A stretch of 64,000 nt of DNA from Mangrovimicrobium sp048323675 (GTDB taxonomy: Bacteria > Pseudomonadota > Gammaproteobacteria > Pseudomonadales > Halieaceae). Position 1 is the stretch's first letter, and each line of letters starts with the position of its first letter. The stretch is taken from positions 1 to 64,000 of the forward strand of contig NZ_JBLWFK010000003.1 in the NCBI RefSeq assembly GCF_048323675.1, read 5' to 3'. The notes beneath the pieces are model-generated. The model ran no database searches. It had not been told where the DNA came from and saw nothing but the letters and a program-made list of their open reading frames with translations. Positions 52,697 through 64,000 of the stretch are shown here, piece by piece. The translations under genes and the position numbers were made by a program.

Positions 52697-53106
52697 TACC
52701 ACGAATCGGCACCCCGCAATTTCTGGCCACTGCTATCGAGTGACAGGATGCCATCCTTGGTCTGCTTGCCTTTAGGGGTAGCCGTGATGGTGAAAGTAAA
52801 GGGGGGCGAATTCGGATCGACATTGGCGGCGATAGCCACGTCGTAATTGTTGGTTACCCGCTCCGGCTCAGTCACGTTGAGATCGTTGGGATCGTCGGTA
52901 TAGGTGCGGGAGTCGTTAAACAGCAACTGCTGCCGTTGTGCCAGGTGCATCAGGTAGGCCTGAGCCTCGCCCCGATTGGCCTTGATAACGTGGTTCTGGT
53001 AGGACGGCAGTGCAATCGCCATCAGGACAGCGACTACAATCAACACCGTCATCAGTTCGATAAGCGAAAAACCACTGTGCTGTCGAATAGCAAACCCTGC
53101 ACGCAT
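52696..53106 (-). CDS. pilE: type IV pilus minor pilin PilE
   Basis: A 136-residue pilin: leader ending RQHSG, then FSLIELMTVLIVVAVLMAIA with Glu at +5, then LPSYQNHVIKANRGEAQAYL. The C terminus is the short PilE-type beta domain with NNYDVAI and DGILSLDSSGQKLRG. It stands first in the operon, whereas in Pseudomonas pilE is last. The ATG at 53106 is nine bases from GGGGG and gives a short basic leader; an upstream ATG at 53133 is the alternative. Confidence 0.88.
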   Translation of the reverse strand: MRAGFAIRQHSGFSLIELMTVLIVVAVLMAIALPSYQNHVIKANRGEAQAYLMHLAQRQQLLFNDSRTYTDDPNDLNVTEPERVTNNYDVAIAANVDPNSPPFTFTITATPKGKQTKDGILSLDSSGQKLRGADSW

Positions 53107-53240
53107 AGCGCACTGCCCCCTGATTATTCTCATGACAGGCTAGCAGTATGCATGAACAGCGCCATTTATCACCGACAAATGGCGGAATTCTCCAGATAAA
53201 CGGTAGCGGGGCCGGTATTCCGGCCCCGTATATGGTGGGA

Positions 53241-55823
<2,583 letters not shown>

Positions 55824-55879
55824 TTAAAAATCCTCTGGCCAACCGGGTCATCGGTGGCTGTAGTCTAGTCTGCGAATGG

Positions 55880-55907
55880 ATATGCGGCCTTAAATCCCTA
55901 TTTCAAG
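55880..55907 (-). promoter_or_regulatory. sigma32 heat-shock promoter of clpB
   Basis: On the minus strand CTTGAA (55902-55907) is followed after 14 bp by CCGCATAT (55880-55887), matching the RpoH consensus CTTGAA-N14-CCCCATnT at all but one informative base. It ends 56 bases before the clpB ATG, right after the pgeF stop. Confidence 0.8.
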
Positions 55908-55918
55908 CAGGGACAAAT

Positions 55919-56662
55919 TTATTCTGTGCCGGGATTGATACAGATCACAGTCGCCATGCGGCCGCTTTGTTCGCCGTCCCGGCGGTAGGAATAGAAGCGC
56001 GCGGGGTCGTTGAAGGTACACAGCCCGCCGCCGGTGATGTCGGTGACGCCAAGCCGCTGCAGGCGACCACGCGCGAGGGCGTACATATCGCCCAGGTAGT
56101 GCCCTTCCCGGCCCGCGGCCCGGAACGCGGATGGCGCATCGCCCGCATCGATGAAGGCCCGGTAGACTTCGGGGCCCAGTTCGAAGGCTTCCGGCCCGAT
56201 AGAGGGGCCCATCCATGCAATTATTTGCACAGAATCGACAGGCATCGCCGCCACGGTGGCCTCCAGTACCCCGTCGAGCAGCCCGCGCCAGCCGGCATGC
56301 GCCGCCGCCACTACCCTGCCGTCGCGGCTGGCGAACAACACCGGCAGGCAATCCGCCGTCATGACCGAGCAGACGGCCCCCGGCTGGTTACTCCAGCTGG
56401 CATCCGCGTCGGGGATGCCGGTTTCCACCCCCGCCTTGACCACGCGCGTGCCATGTACCTGACGCAGCCACTGCACCCGGCTGCCGCGGGGCAACAGGGA
56501 GGCCAGCGCCTCCCGGTTGGCAGCCACCGCCGCGGGGTCATCGCCGACGTGATCACCGAGATTGAAGCTGTCCCAGGGGGCGGTGCTGTGGCCGCCCGCC
56601 CGGGTGGTGGTGAAGGCGGTAACGCCCGGCACCGACCAGTCCGGTTCCAGTAATTCAAACAC
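55919..56662 (-). CDS. pgeF: PgeF/YfiH-type multicopper-like purine nucleoside phosphorylase family protein
   Basis: A 247-residue protein of the laccase-domain YfiH family. Members act as purine nucleoside phosphorylase/adenosine deaminase-like enzymes, and in E. coli PgeF edits UDP-MurNAc-L-Ser during peptidoglycan synthesis. Metal and active-site residues appear in RQVHGTRVV, VMTADCLPVLFA and AAHAGWRGLLDG, with WMGPSIGPEAFELG downstream. The GTG at 56662 follows GGAGGG and overlaps the rluD end. The longer frame inside rluD is not supported. The order rluD-pgeF-clpB is as in Pseudomonas. Confidence 0.9.
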   Translation of the reverse strand: MFELLEPDWSVPGVTAFTTTRAGGHSTAPWDSFNLGDHVGDDPAAVAANREALASLLPRGSRVQWLRQVHGTRVVKAGVETGIPDADASWSNQPGAVCSVMTADCLPVLFASRDGRVVAAAHAGWRGLLDGVLEATVAAMPVDSVQIIAWMGPSIGPEAFELGPEVYRAFIDAGDAPSAFRAAGREGHYLGDMYALARGRLQRLGVTDITGGGLCTFNDPARFYSYRRDGEQSGRMATVICINPGTE

Positions 56663-57623
56663 GGGCGCCCTCCACCGGGTCCTCTGCTGCAAGTATCTCC
56701 AGCAGGCTGGCGATGTCCTCGGGCAGTGGGCATTCAAAGTACAGTTCCTCACCACTTTCCGGGTGGAACAGGCCCAGCGCCCGCGCGTGCAGCGCCTGGC
56801 GGGGGAAGTGTCGCAGCGTATCGATCAGCAGGTCGGACGCGCCCGGCGGGATGCGCGGACGGCCGCCGTAGACCGGGTCGCCGATCAGCGGGTTGTGGCG
56901 GTGCGCCATGTGCACGCGAATCTGGTGGGTGCGCCCGGTCTCCAGGTTGACCGTGAGCGAGGTGTGGTGACCGAAGCGCTGGTGAATCCGGTAGTGGGTG
57001 ACAGCGGGTTTGCCGCCGTGCACCACCGCCATCTTCTTGCGCTGCTTGGGATGCCGGCCGATGGGTTCCTTCACGCTCCCGCCGCCGGTCAGGGCGCCGA
57101 CGCAGACGGCGCGGTACTCGCGCTTCACCGTGCGCTCCTGCAGCTGGGCGACCAGGTCGCCGTGGGCCAGCAGGCTCTTCGCGGCGACCATGATGCCGGA
57201 GGTTTCCCGGTCCAGCCGGTGCACGATACCGCCCCGGGGCAGCAGCTCCATCTCCGGCGCATGCGCCAGCAGGGCATTCACCAGTGTGCCGTCCGCATGC
57301 CCCGCCGCCGGGTGCACCACCAGCCCGGCGGGTTTGTTGAGTACCAGAATGTGCTCATCCTCGTAGACGATATCCAGCGCGATCGGCTGGGCGGCCCAGC
57401 CCACCGCGGCCTCCAGCACGGTATCGATGACCAGTACCGCGCCCTCGCGCACCTTGTCCCGGGGCCGCATGGAGACCCCGTCCACCTGCAACTCTCCCGC
57501 CTTGATCCACTCCTGCAGTCGGGAGCGGGAGTACGCCGGAAATAACTGTGCCGCAGCCTGGTCCAGCCGCTCCCCTGCCATCTCTGCGGGGACCACCGCC
57601 TGCTGCTGTATTTTCTCGCCCAT
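56655..57623 (-). CDS. rluD: 23S rRNA pseudouridine synthase RluD
   Basis: Forms pseudouridines 1911, 1915 and 1917 in helix 69 of 23S rRNA. The 322-residue enzyme has an N-terminal S4 RNA-binding domain (about residues 18-75, with RLDQAAAQLFPAYSRSRLQEW in two blocks) and a catalytic domain with the aspartate in HRLDRETSGIMVAAK (about residue 140). TGRTHQIRVHMAH and GDPVYGGR are conserved downstream. Divergent from bamD across 78 bases and overlapping pgeF. Confidence 0.95.
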   Translation of the reverse strand: MGEKIQQQAVVPAEMAGERLDQAAAQLFPAYSRSRLQEWIKAGELQVDGVSMRPRDKVREGAVLVIDTVLEAAVGWAAQPIALDIVYEDEHILVLNKPAGLVVHPAAGHADGTLVNALLAHAPEMELLPRGGIVHRLDRETSGIMVAAKSLLAHGDLVAQLQERTVKREYRAVCVGALTGGGSVKEPIGRHPKQRKKMAVVHGGKPAVTHYRIHQRFGHHTSLTVNLETGRTHQIRVHMAHRHNPLIGDPVYGGRPRIPPGASDLLIDTLRHFPRQALHARALGLFHPESGEELYFECPLPEDIASLLEILAAEDPVEGARV

Positions 57624-57701
57624 GGTTTACCTGTTTAAGCGCTCACGAGGCTATGGTTAAATAGCCGCCTTGAATATTAACACGCTGCCCCGCAAACACT
57701 G

Positions 57702-58592
57702 GTGAGTTCCTTGAGACACGTTCTGCTTCTCCTCCTCAGCCTGGTGCTGATCGCCTGCTCCAGCAACGACGAATTGCCCGATATCGGCGCCGACAGCGGC
57801 GAGCAGGATATCTATGAGCAGGCACAGAAGCACCTGCGCTCCAGTAACTGGGACATGGCCATCCGCAACCTGCAGGCGCTGGAATCCCGCTATCCCTTCG
57901 GCCGCTACGCCGAACAGGCCCAGCTGGAGCTGATCTACGCCCACTACCAGGGCTATGAACGCGAGGCGGCAGTGGAGGCCGCGGACCGCTTTATCCGCCT
58001 GCACCCCGCCCACCCCAACGTGGACTACGCGTACTACATGAAGGGCCTGGCGGCCTACAACGTCAACACGGACTTCTTCGACCGCTTCCTGCCCACCGAC
58101 GCCGCGGAGCGGGACATCAACCCGCTGAAGGAGGCCTTCGCCCAGTTCAGCCAGCTGGTCACCCGCTACCCGGACAGCCCCTACGCAGCCGACGCCCGCG
58201 CGCGCATGGTCTACCTGCGCAATGTGCTGGCCCGCCACGAGATCATCGTCGCCAACTACTACTTCCGCCGCGGCGCCTACATGGCGGCGGTGAACCGCGG
58301 CCGCTACGTGGTCGAACACTTCCAGCAGTCGCCGGCGGTAGCCGACGGGCTGGCGGTGATGGCCCAGGGCTACATCCTCCTGGGCATGAACGACCTGGCG
58401 CAGGATTCCATCGATGTGCTGGCCAAGAACTACCCGGACCACCCGAATATCGACAAGAACGGCGAGTTCAAGAGTGTCTATACGCTGGATGGCCTGCAGC
58501 GCAACTGGATCAACAAGCTGACCTTCGGCCTGTTCTTCCCGCCAACACCGCCGCAGTTTGATAACCGGCCGAAGATGTGCCGGGATTGCTGA
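57702..58592 (+). CDS. bamD: BamD lipoprotein of the outer-membrane protein assembly machine
   Basis: Essential TPR lipoprotein of the Bam complex in the inner leaflet of the outer membrane. Signal peptide with lipobox LIAC at about residues 16-19. Five TPR units follow, including YPFGRYAEQAQLELIYAHY, YAYYMKGLAAYN and NYYFRRGAYMAAVNRGRYV. Length (296) is slightly more than E. coli (245) owing to a C-terminal tail. It starts at a GTG. The Omp85-like protein at 13.9 kb could interact with this machine, but no evidence is visible. Confidence 0.95.
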   Translation: MSSLRHVLLLLLSLVLIACSSNDELPDIGADSGEQDIYEQAQKHLRSSNWDMAIRNLQALESRYPFGRYAEQAQLELIYAHYQGYEREAAVEAADRFIRLHPAHPNVDYAYYMKGLAAYNVNTDFFDRFLPTDAAERDINPLKEAFAQFSQLVTRYPDSPYAADARARMVYLRNVLARHEIIVANYYFRRGAYMAAVNRGRYVVEHFQQSPAVADGLAVMAQGYILLGMNDLAQDSIDVLAKNYPDHPNIDKNGEFKSVYTLDGLQRNWINKLTFGLFFPPTPPQFDNRPKMCRDC

Positions 58593-58687
58593 GGGCTCCC
58601 ATTTTCGAAATCTGCTATTCGGAACTTCTTTATTAATCCGTATTAGCATTGTGAGTGTATTTCTCGCTTTGGCGGTGTTGGGACGCT

Positions 58688-58813
58688 GTAGCCCGGGCCG
58701 CCTTAGCAAGTGTCACCTCCCGGGACCGAAACTGGGGCTCCGTAGTACGGGCCGCCGAAGCTATTATCGCTCTCCGGGACCGCCAAAAAGCGCACATCCA
58801 TGTCCAGGCTCGG
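58688..58813. repeat. tandem repeat of 54-bp period ending in the dispersed repeat core
   Basis: Two diverged copies begin with GTAG at 58688 and 58742, each with CGGGCCGCC and CCGGGACCG at the same internal positions (period 54). The second runs into the core at 58781-58813, which recurs at 36809-36841 with one mismatch. The same CGGGCCGC...GGGACCGCCAAAA string is at 63959-64000. Confidence 0.7.
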
Positions 58814-58939
58814 TGGTTCGTCATGTCACACCAGCTTTGATGTGCTCGGAATAGCCAGCACTCCCCCTGTACAGGCAGAACTTTCCATTCTGGATTTAAG
58901 GTTCGAAGCTCGATGTATATCGCATCATCCAAGGGAGGA

Positions 58940-59049
58940 CTGCTTGCTGTATATCCCCTCCGGAAAACGTCCGAGGCCATGGATGGCCGAGGCCGAGCTG
59001 CCATGGATGGCGCTTTTGCGGTTTTCAGGAGGGGATATACAGTAAGCAG
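58940..59049. repeat. palindromic element with 29-bp imperfect arms
   Basis: The segment at 58940-58968 returns as a near-perfect reverse complement at 59021-59049. Between them are two smaller dyads around CCATGGATGG (58975-58988 and 59000-59011). The layout equals the 36.8-kb element (long arms, small internal dyads) but the arm sequence differs. Confidence 0.72.
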
Positions 59050-59133
59050 GCCGGGCGAGTGGCACCCCGCCGTACGCAACTGGAACCAGAAGTCCCCCTG
59101 AGGGCACCGACCGGCGGATACCTCAGCCCCAAG

Positions 59134-60762
59134 TCAATCCCCGATCCGCCAGCCAGAAGTAATCGGATAGCGCCGATCCCGGCCGAAGCCGCGCCGGGTG
59201 ATGCGGACACCCACCGGGGCCTGCCGGCGCTTGTATTCGTTGAGGTCCACCAGCCGCACCACGCGGGTGACCGCCTCGCGCTCCAGACCCTCGGCAATGA
59301 TCGCCTCGGCACTCATATCGCGTTCCACGTACATCTCGAGGATACGGTCCAGCACATCGTAGGGTGGCAGGCTGTCCTCGTCCTTCTGGTCGGGCGCCAG
59401 TTCCGCCGAGGGCGGCCGGTCGATGACCCGCTGGGGGATGCAGGGGCCCAGGGAGTTGCGGTAGCGGCAGAGTTCGTAGACGAGGGTTTTCGGCACGTCC
59501 TTGATCGGGTCGAAGCCGCCCGCCATATCGCCGTAGAGGGTGGAATAGCCCACCGCCAGTTCGCTCTTGTTGCCGGTGGTCAGTACCAGGCTGCGCTTCT
59601 TGTTGGAGATGGACATCAGCAGGACGCCGCGGCAGCGGGCCTGCAGGTTTTCCTCGGTGGTGTCGGGGGCGAGGCCTTCGAACTCAGTCTTCAGTGCCGC
59701 CATGAAGGTCTCGTAGATCGGTTCGATGGAAATGACCTTGTGGCCGACGCCGAGGATGCGCGACTGTTCGGCGGCGTCCTCCACGCTCATTTGCGCGGTG
59801 TAGCGGAAGGGCATCATTACCGCTTCGACCCGCTCCGGGCCGAGGGCTTCCACGGCGATCGCCAGGGTCAGCGCAGAGTCGATACCGCCAGACAGCCCGA
59901 GGACCACGCCGGGGAAGCGGTTCTTGTTGACGTAGTCGCGCACGCCCAGCACCAGGGTCTGCCAGATGGCCTCCAGTTCATCCAGCGGCGGGGCGACAGA
60001 CAGCCCGCTGAAGGGCTGCTGTGCGCCGTGCTGGTAGTGCAGCCAGTACTCGCCCTCGACGAAATTGGGGGCCGCCGCGGCGACCTCGCCGGCGCCGGTC
60101 ACGGCAAAGGAACCACCATCGAAGACCAGCTCGTCCTGCCCGCCCACCTGGTTGACGTAGACGATGGGCAGGCTGGATTCCCGGGCGCGCTGCCCGACCA
60201 GCGCCCAGCGCTCGCCGCGCTTGCCCCGGTGATAGGGGGAGGAGTTCAGGTTGAGCAGCAGTTCGGCGCCCGCCGCCGCGGCCATGGCGGTGGGTTCGGC
60301 TTCCCAGATGTCCTCGCAGATACTGAGGCCTACCGGGATGCCATCGATGTCGACGACGCAGGGCTGGTCGCCCGGGACGAAGTAGCGTTTCTCGTCGAAG
60401 ACTTCATAGTTTGGCAGGCGTTGTTTGCGGTACTCGGCGACCAGCTGGCCGTCGTGTATCACGCCGGCGACGTTGTACAGGTGGCTGCCCTCACGGCGCG
60501 GGTAACCGATGACCACCCAGGCCTGCGCGGGCAGTTCCGCAAACAGGCGGTTCAGGGAACGATTGACGCGAATTTCCACACTGGGCCGCAGCAGGAGGTC
60601 TTCCGGGGGATAGCCGCAGAGGGTCAATTCCGGGAAAACAATGACCGGTGACGCGTGGCTCTCCACCGCCCGCCGGGCGCTCTCGATGACCCGTTCGGTA
60701 TTGCCGTCGAAATCACCCACGAGGGTGTTTATCTGGGCGATCAGGATGTCCAGGCTTGCCAT
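59134..60762 (-). CDS. nadE: glutamine-dependent NAD+ synthetase
   Basis: Last step of NAD synthesis: amidation of nicotinate adenine dinucleotide with ammonia released from glutamine. The 542-residue protein is two enzymes in one. The N-terminal nitrilase-type glutaminase has its triad in VFPELTLCGYP (Glu about 44), EYRKQRLPNYEVF (Lys about 113) and GLSICEDIWE (Cys about 147). The C-terminal synthetase has the PP-loop LGLSGGIDSALTL (about 290) and TTGNKSELAVGYSTLYGD. The N-terminal ATG matches the family. Divergent from pilS. Confidence 0.96.
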   Translation of the reverse strand: MASLDILIAQINTLVGDFDGNTERVIESARRAVESHASPVIVFPELTLCGYPPEDLLLRPSVEIRVNRSLNRLFAELPAQAWVVIGYPRREGSHLYNVAGVIHDGQLVAEYRKQRLPNYEVFDEKRYFVPGDQPCVVDIDGIPVGLSICEDIWEAEPTAMAAAAGAELLLNLNSSPYHRGKRGERWALVGQRARESSLPIVYVNQVGGQDELVFDGGSFAVTGAGEVAAAAPNFVEGEYWLHYQHGAQQPFSGLSVAPPLDELEAIWQTLVLGVRDYVNKNRFPGVVLGLSGGIDSALTLAIAVEALGPERVEAVMMPFRYTAQMSVEDAAEQSRILGVGHKVISIEPIYETFMAALKTEFEGLAPDTTEENLQARCRGVLLMSISNKKRSLVLTTGNKSELAVGYSTLYGDMAGGFDPIKDVPKTLVYELCRYRNSLGPCIPQRVIDRPPSAELAPDQKDEDSLPPYDVLDRILEMYVERDMSAEAIIAEGLEREAVTRVVRLVDLNEYKRRQAPVGVRITRRGFGRDRRYPITSGWRIGD

Positions 60763-60900
60763 ATTGCTGCTCGGTTCGGTTAAACGCGGGGAGCGCTATT
60801 TTCCGCAAATCTCCGGCTGATCGCCAGCCCGAATCCGCCCCAAGCCTGATAGACTGTTGCGCAACGACGCGAAGAATCCGGATAAGAAGCGCAAACCGAC

Positions 60901-62517
60901 GTGAATCGCCCTGCCATCATCACCCGCCCCGCGGCCAGAACGACGCCGCAAAAGGCCACCCCGTTCCGGATCTATCTCGCGTATCGGGCGCTGATCTCCA
61001 TCGTGCTGCTGATCATGCTGGTCAGCCCGAACACCCGGCAAATGGTCGGCATCCTGTTCCCCCAGCTCTATCTCTGGGTCGCGCTGGCCCACCTGGCGAG
61101 CAATATCCCGCTGGTTGCCCTGCTCGGCCGCCCCATGGGCCCGCGCCTGATGCTCACCGTGTTCGCCGCGGATATTGTCAGTATAACGTTGATGGGCCAC
61201 GCCAGCGGCGGCATTATCAGCGGCCTGCCGGTACTGATGGTGATCACCGTCGCGGCCAGCGCCGTACTGCTGACCAACCGCACCCTGGCCACCCTGGTGG
61301 CGGCGTTGAGCGCCCTCGCCCTGCTCGGCGATACCGGCTGGTTTATCGCCGCCGGCATCCGTGATATCCGCTCGATTTTTCCCGCGGGAATTCTCGGCGG
61401 CCTGATGTTCCTGGTGTCCTTCATGGTGCAGATCGTCGTGCAACGCCTGGGACGGGCAGAGGAACTCGCCCGCGCCAGGGCCAGTGACCTGTATGACCTG
61501 CAGCGCCTGAATGAACAGATCGTGCAGCACATGGAGACCGGTATCCTGCTGGTGGGCAGTGACGGGGCGGTGCGGGTCATGAACCGCGCGGCGTCGGTGC
61601 TGCTGGTGCCGGAACGCCCGGTATTCATGGACCAGGGCCGGCAGCTGGCGGACTACTGCGTCGAACTCGCCTACCAGTTCCAGCAGTGGCGCGACACCGG
61701 CCAACACCGCCCCACGCCGTTTGCCGTTGCCGAGGATTGCCCGACGGTCATCGCCCACTTCCGCGAACTGCAACCCAGCAGCCGCCGGGAAACCCTGGTC
61801 TTCGTGGAGGACTACACCCCGGTAACCCAGTACGCCCAGTCGCTCAAGCTGACCTCTCTGGGGCGGCTGACCGCCAGTATCGCCCACGAGATCCGCAACC
61901 CCCTCGGCGCGATCAGCCACGCCGCCCAGTTGCTGCAGGAATCGGACGAACTGGCGCCGGGCGACCAGCGCATGGCGCAGATCATCCAGTCACACTGCGA
62001 GCGGGTGAACCAGATCGTCGAGAGCGTGATGCAGATTTCCCGGCGCGAGCCGCCAAAACCGGAATTCCTCACCCTCGATACCTGGATCACCGGGTTCGTC
62101 GCCGAATACCTCGAGGGCCTGAAAAGCCCGGCCGAGGTGACCGTGGACTGTTCCTATCGGGAACTGCTGATCGAATTCGACCCGGGCAACCTGCGCCGGG
62201 TACTGACCAACCTGCTGGACAACGCCCTGCGCCACTCCGGCATGGCCACCGGCAGGGAAACCGCGCGGATCGAGGTTGACCTGGTGTTTCCCACCCACCA
62301 GTGCGTCATCAATGTGATCGATAGTGGCAGCGGCGTCCCCCGCGCCGACCAGTCCAAGCTGTTTGAGCCGTTTTTTACCACCGTGGAGGAAGGCAGCGGG
62401 CTGGGCTTGTTCCTGTGCAAGGAATTGTGTGAAATCAACAACGCCATCCTCAGCTACCGGCCGACAGACAGCGGTGAGAGCTGCTTCCGTATTTCCCTGA
62501 ACCAGAGAGCAATGTAA
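60901..62517 (+). CDS. pilS: PilS membrane sensor histidine kinase
   Basis: A 538-residue sensor with six N-terminal transmembrane helices (about residues 20-195), a PAS domain (about 200-310), and a kinase core. The H-box is IAHEIRNPLGAISHAAQLL (His about 327), the N-box is NLLDNALRHS, and the G-boxes are IDSGSGVP and GSGLGLFLCKEL. In Pseudomonas PilS senses pilin in the membrane and controls PilR to set pilA transcription. The GTG start opens a normal N terminus; it is directly followed by pilR with no gap. Confidence 0.94.
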   Translation: MNRPAIITRPAARTTPQKATPFRIYLAYRALISIVLLIMLVSPNTRQMVGILFPQLYLWVALAHLASNIPLVALLGRPMGPRLMLTVFAADIVSITLMGHASGGIISGLPVLMVITVAASAVLLTNRTLATLVAALSALALLGDTGWFIAAGIRDIRSIFPAGILGGLMFLVSFMVQIVVQRLGRAEELARARASDLYDLQRLNEQIVQHMETGILLVGSDGAVRVMNRAASVLLVPERPVFMDQGRQLADYCVELAYQFQQWRDTGQHRPTPFAVAEDCPTVIAHFRELQPSSRRETLVFVEDYTPVTQYAQSLKLTSLGRLTASIAHEIRNPLGAISHAAQLLQESDELAPGDQRMAQIIQSHCERVNQIVESVMQISRREPPKPEFLTLDTWITGFVAEYLEGLKSPAEVTVDCSYRELLIEFDPGNLRRVLTNLLDNALRHSGMATGRETARIEVDLVFPTHQCVINVIDSGSGVPRADQSKLFEPFFTTVEEGSGLGLFLCKELCEINNAILSYRPTDSGESCFRISLNQRAM

Positions 62518-63897
62518 ATGCCACCCCAGCGAGTCCTGATTGTCGACGACGAACCCGATATTCGCGAACTGCTGGATATCACCCTCTCGCGGATGGGCCT
62601 GGAAACCCTGAGTGCGGCAACCCTCGGCGAGGCGCGAACCCTGGTGATCGAATCCTCGCCGGACCTGTGCCTCACCGACATGAAACTGCCCGACGGCAAC
62701 GGCATCAACCTCGTGGAATTCATCCAGCAGGAGCACGCCCACATTCCAGTCGCCATGATTACCGCCCACGGCAGCGTGGAAACCGCGATAACCGCGCTCA
62801 AGGCCGGAGCCTTCGATTTCATCAGCAAGCCGATCGAACTGGAAGTGCTGCGCAAGCTGGTCAGCAATGCCCTGCAACTCGGCGAATCCGACAACCGCCA
62901 ACACACCGACACCGGGCAGGACCTGATCGGTGAAACCGCGGCGGTCCGGACCCTGCGCAAGCAGATCGGCAAGCTGGCGCGCAGCCAGGCGCCGGTACAT
63001 ATCCGCGGGGAATCCGGCAGCGGCAAGGAGGTGGTGGCCCGCCTGATTCACAGCAATGGCCCGCGCTCGGGCAACAATTTCGTCGCGGTCAACTGCGGCG
63101 CGATCCCGCCGGACCTGATGGAAAGCGAGCTCTTCGGTCACCGCAAAGGCAGTTTCACCGGCGCCACCAGCGACAAGCCCGGCCTGTTCCAGGTGGCGGC
63201 AGGCGGCACGCTGTTCCTCGACGAGGTCGCCGACCTGCCGCTGCCGATGCAGGTCAAGCTGCTGCGCGCGATCCAGGAAAAGGTCATCCGCCCGGTGGGC
63301 GCCAGTGAGGAGCAAGCGACGGATGTGCGCATCCTCAGCGCCACCCACAAGGACCTCGCCGCGGAGGTGGAGGCCGGCCGCTTCCGCAACGACCTGTACT
63401 ACCGCATCAACGTGATCGACCTCCATGTCCCCAGCCTGCGCGAGCGGATGGCGGACCTGCCCGCGCTGGCCCGCCACCTGCTGCAGAAAATCGCCAGCGC
63501 CCACGGGGCCAGCAACATTCGCCTGGATGCCTCGGCGATCGAGGCGCTCAAAGGCTACAGTTTCCCCGGCAACATTCGCGAACTGGAGAACATCCTGGAA
63601 CGCTCGATGGCCCTGGCGGAAGACGATGTGATCACCGCGGATGACCTGCAGTTCTCGCAGATGTCGCCGCGCAGCCCGACGGCCCGCACCCGGAAATCCG
63701 ATCGCGACGGCAGTCTCAGCTGGTCGGTGGAGGAGGCCTACGGGGACCTGGAAGGCTATCTCGAGGACATCGAAAAGCAGATTCTCAGCAGTGCGCTGGA
63801 GGAGTCGCGCTGGAACAAGACGGCGACGGCGAAGTTGCTGGGGATCAGCTTTCGGAGTTTGCGCTACCGGTTGAAGAAGTTGGGGCTGGATGATTAG
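62518..63897 (+). CDS. pilR: PilR sigma54-dependent response regulator
   Basis: NtrC-type activator, 459 residues. The receiver domain phospho-acceptor aspartate lies in LCLTDMKLPDGNG (about residue 54). The AAA+ domain has Walker A GESGSGKEVVAR (about 163), the sigma54-contacting loop as GSFTGAT, Walker B LFLDEVADLP, and the arginine-finger region. A C-terminal Fis-type helix-turn-helix reads NKTATAKLLGISFRSLRYRL. With PilS it activates pilA from a -24/-12 promoter. The ATG follows the pilS stop immediately. Confidence 0.95.
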   Translation: MPPQRVLIVDDEPDIRELLDITLSRMGLETLSAATLGEARTLVIESSPDLCLTDMKLPDGNGINLVEFIQQEHAHIPVAMITAHGSVETAITALKAGAFDFISKPIELEVLRKLVSNALQLGESDNRQHTDTGQDLIGETAAVRTLRKQIGKLARSQAPVHIRGESGSGKEVVARLIHSNGPRSGNNFVAVNCGAIPPDLMESELFGHRKGSFTGATSDKPGLFQVAAGGTLFLDEVADLPLPMQVKLLRAIQEKVIRPVGASEEQATDVRILSATHKDLAAEVEAGRFRNDLYYRINVIDLHVPSLRERMADLPALARHLLQKIASAHGASNIRLDASAIEALKGYSFPGNIRELENILERSMALAEDDVITADDLQFSQMSPRSPTARTRKSDRDGSLSWSVEEAYGDLEGYLEDIEKQILSSALEESRWNKTATAKLLGISFRSLRYRLKKLGLDD

Positions 63898-63955
63898 TGT
63901 TTAAAATGGCTTCTTTTGTTACTGAGGTATGGTCCAGCTTGGCATGGGAGTGACA

Positions 63956-64000
63956 TTCCCGGGCCGCTGAAGCATATACCCCGCGCCGGGACCGCCAAAA
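63956..64000. repeat. dispersed repeat copy cut by the window edge
   Basis: From CCCGGGCCGC to GGGACCGCCAAAA the sequence parallels the second unit at 58.74 kb and stops exactly where the shared core begins, so the full copy continues beyond the window. Bases 63898-63955 show no feature. Confidence 0.65.

Larger units (their letters stand above)
58593..59133. other. 541-base intergenic region filled with repeat elements
   Basis: No gene is supported between bamD and nadE. Small frames in both directions run through the repeats and have no ribosome binding site. The region holds a tandem 54-bp duplication and a long inverted repeat, listed separately. Confidence 0.7.

Noticed and set aside
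58633..59079. 148-residue frame and smaller ones in the bamD-nadE gap
   Set aside because: They consist of translated repeat sequence (the same short peptide appears upstream of the 36.6-kb gene) and lack ribosome binding sites.

Overview
The window looks like a chromosome segment of a moderately high-GC marine gammaproteobacterium of the Cellvibrionales/Pseudomonadales type. A Microbulbifer- or Halieaceae-like host is my best guess from gene content and order, not a proven assignment. Both ends are conserved housekeeping blocks whose order matches Pseudomonas. The left block is an rRNA-type promoter, msrQ-msrP, pssA, and ilvY facing ilvC. The right block is ilvH-ilvI, two small DUF4124 proteins, a type IV pilus minor-pilin operon (pilE-fimT-pilV-pilW-pilX-pilY1), clpB, pgeF, rluD, bamD, nadE and pilS-pilR.

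Between ilvC and ilvH, which are normally adjacent in Pseudomonas-type genomes, lie about 37 kb of accessory genes (5.4-42.7 kb). The first part (5.4-12.1 kb) holds a duplicated pair of secreted proteins with an exosortase-type signal in mid-sequence (plus a broken third copy), a fatty acid hydroxylase family protein, and a peptide-modification-like set: a GNAT/C39-peptidase fusion, a DUF1704 HExxxH metallopeptidase and a divergent RimK-like ATP-grasp ligase.

The main find is at 12.1-42.75 kb: a large lipid synthesis and export locus. Its core is a complete-looking bacterial ceramide pathway: serine palmitoyltransferase-like PLP enzyme, dedicated acyl carrier protein, fatty acyl-AMP ligase, NAD-dependent epimerase-type reductase, and a GNAT-like protein resembling the bacterial ceramide synthase. 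Around it are a nucleotidyltransferase, a metallophosphoesterase, two LpxL-type acyltransferases, a fatty-acid 2-hydroxylase-like protein, an Omp85-type outer membrane protein, an MsbA-like ABC exporter, an extra LptF/LptG pair, a sphingosine/diacylglycerol-kinase-type lipid kinase and a phosphopantetheinyl transferase. Four sulfotransferases, three ELM1-type GT-B proteins, two glycosyltransferase-like paralogues and two 2-oxoglutarate oxygenases could decorate the product. I infer that the locus makes, modifies and exports a complex anionic (phosphorylated, glycosylated or sulfated) sphingolipid to the outer membrane.

Start codons were re-chosen where a Shine-Dalgarno sequence, a signal peptide or a paralogue argued for it; several accessory genes use TTG or GTG. 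Intergenic repeats of one dispersed palindromic family occur near 36.8, 58.7-59.0 and 64.0 kb. I saw no tRNA gene, CRISPR array, transposase, integrase or plasmid origin.
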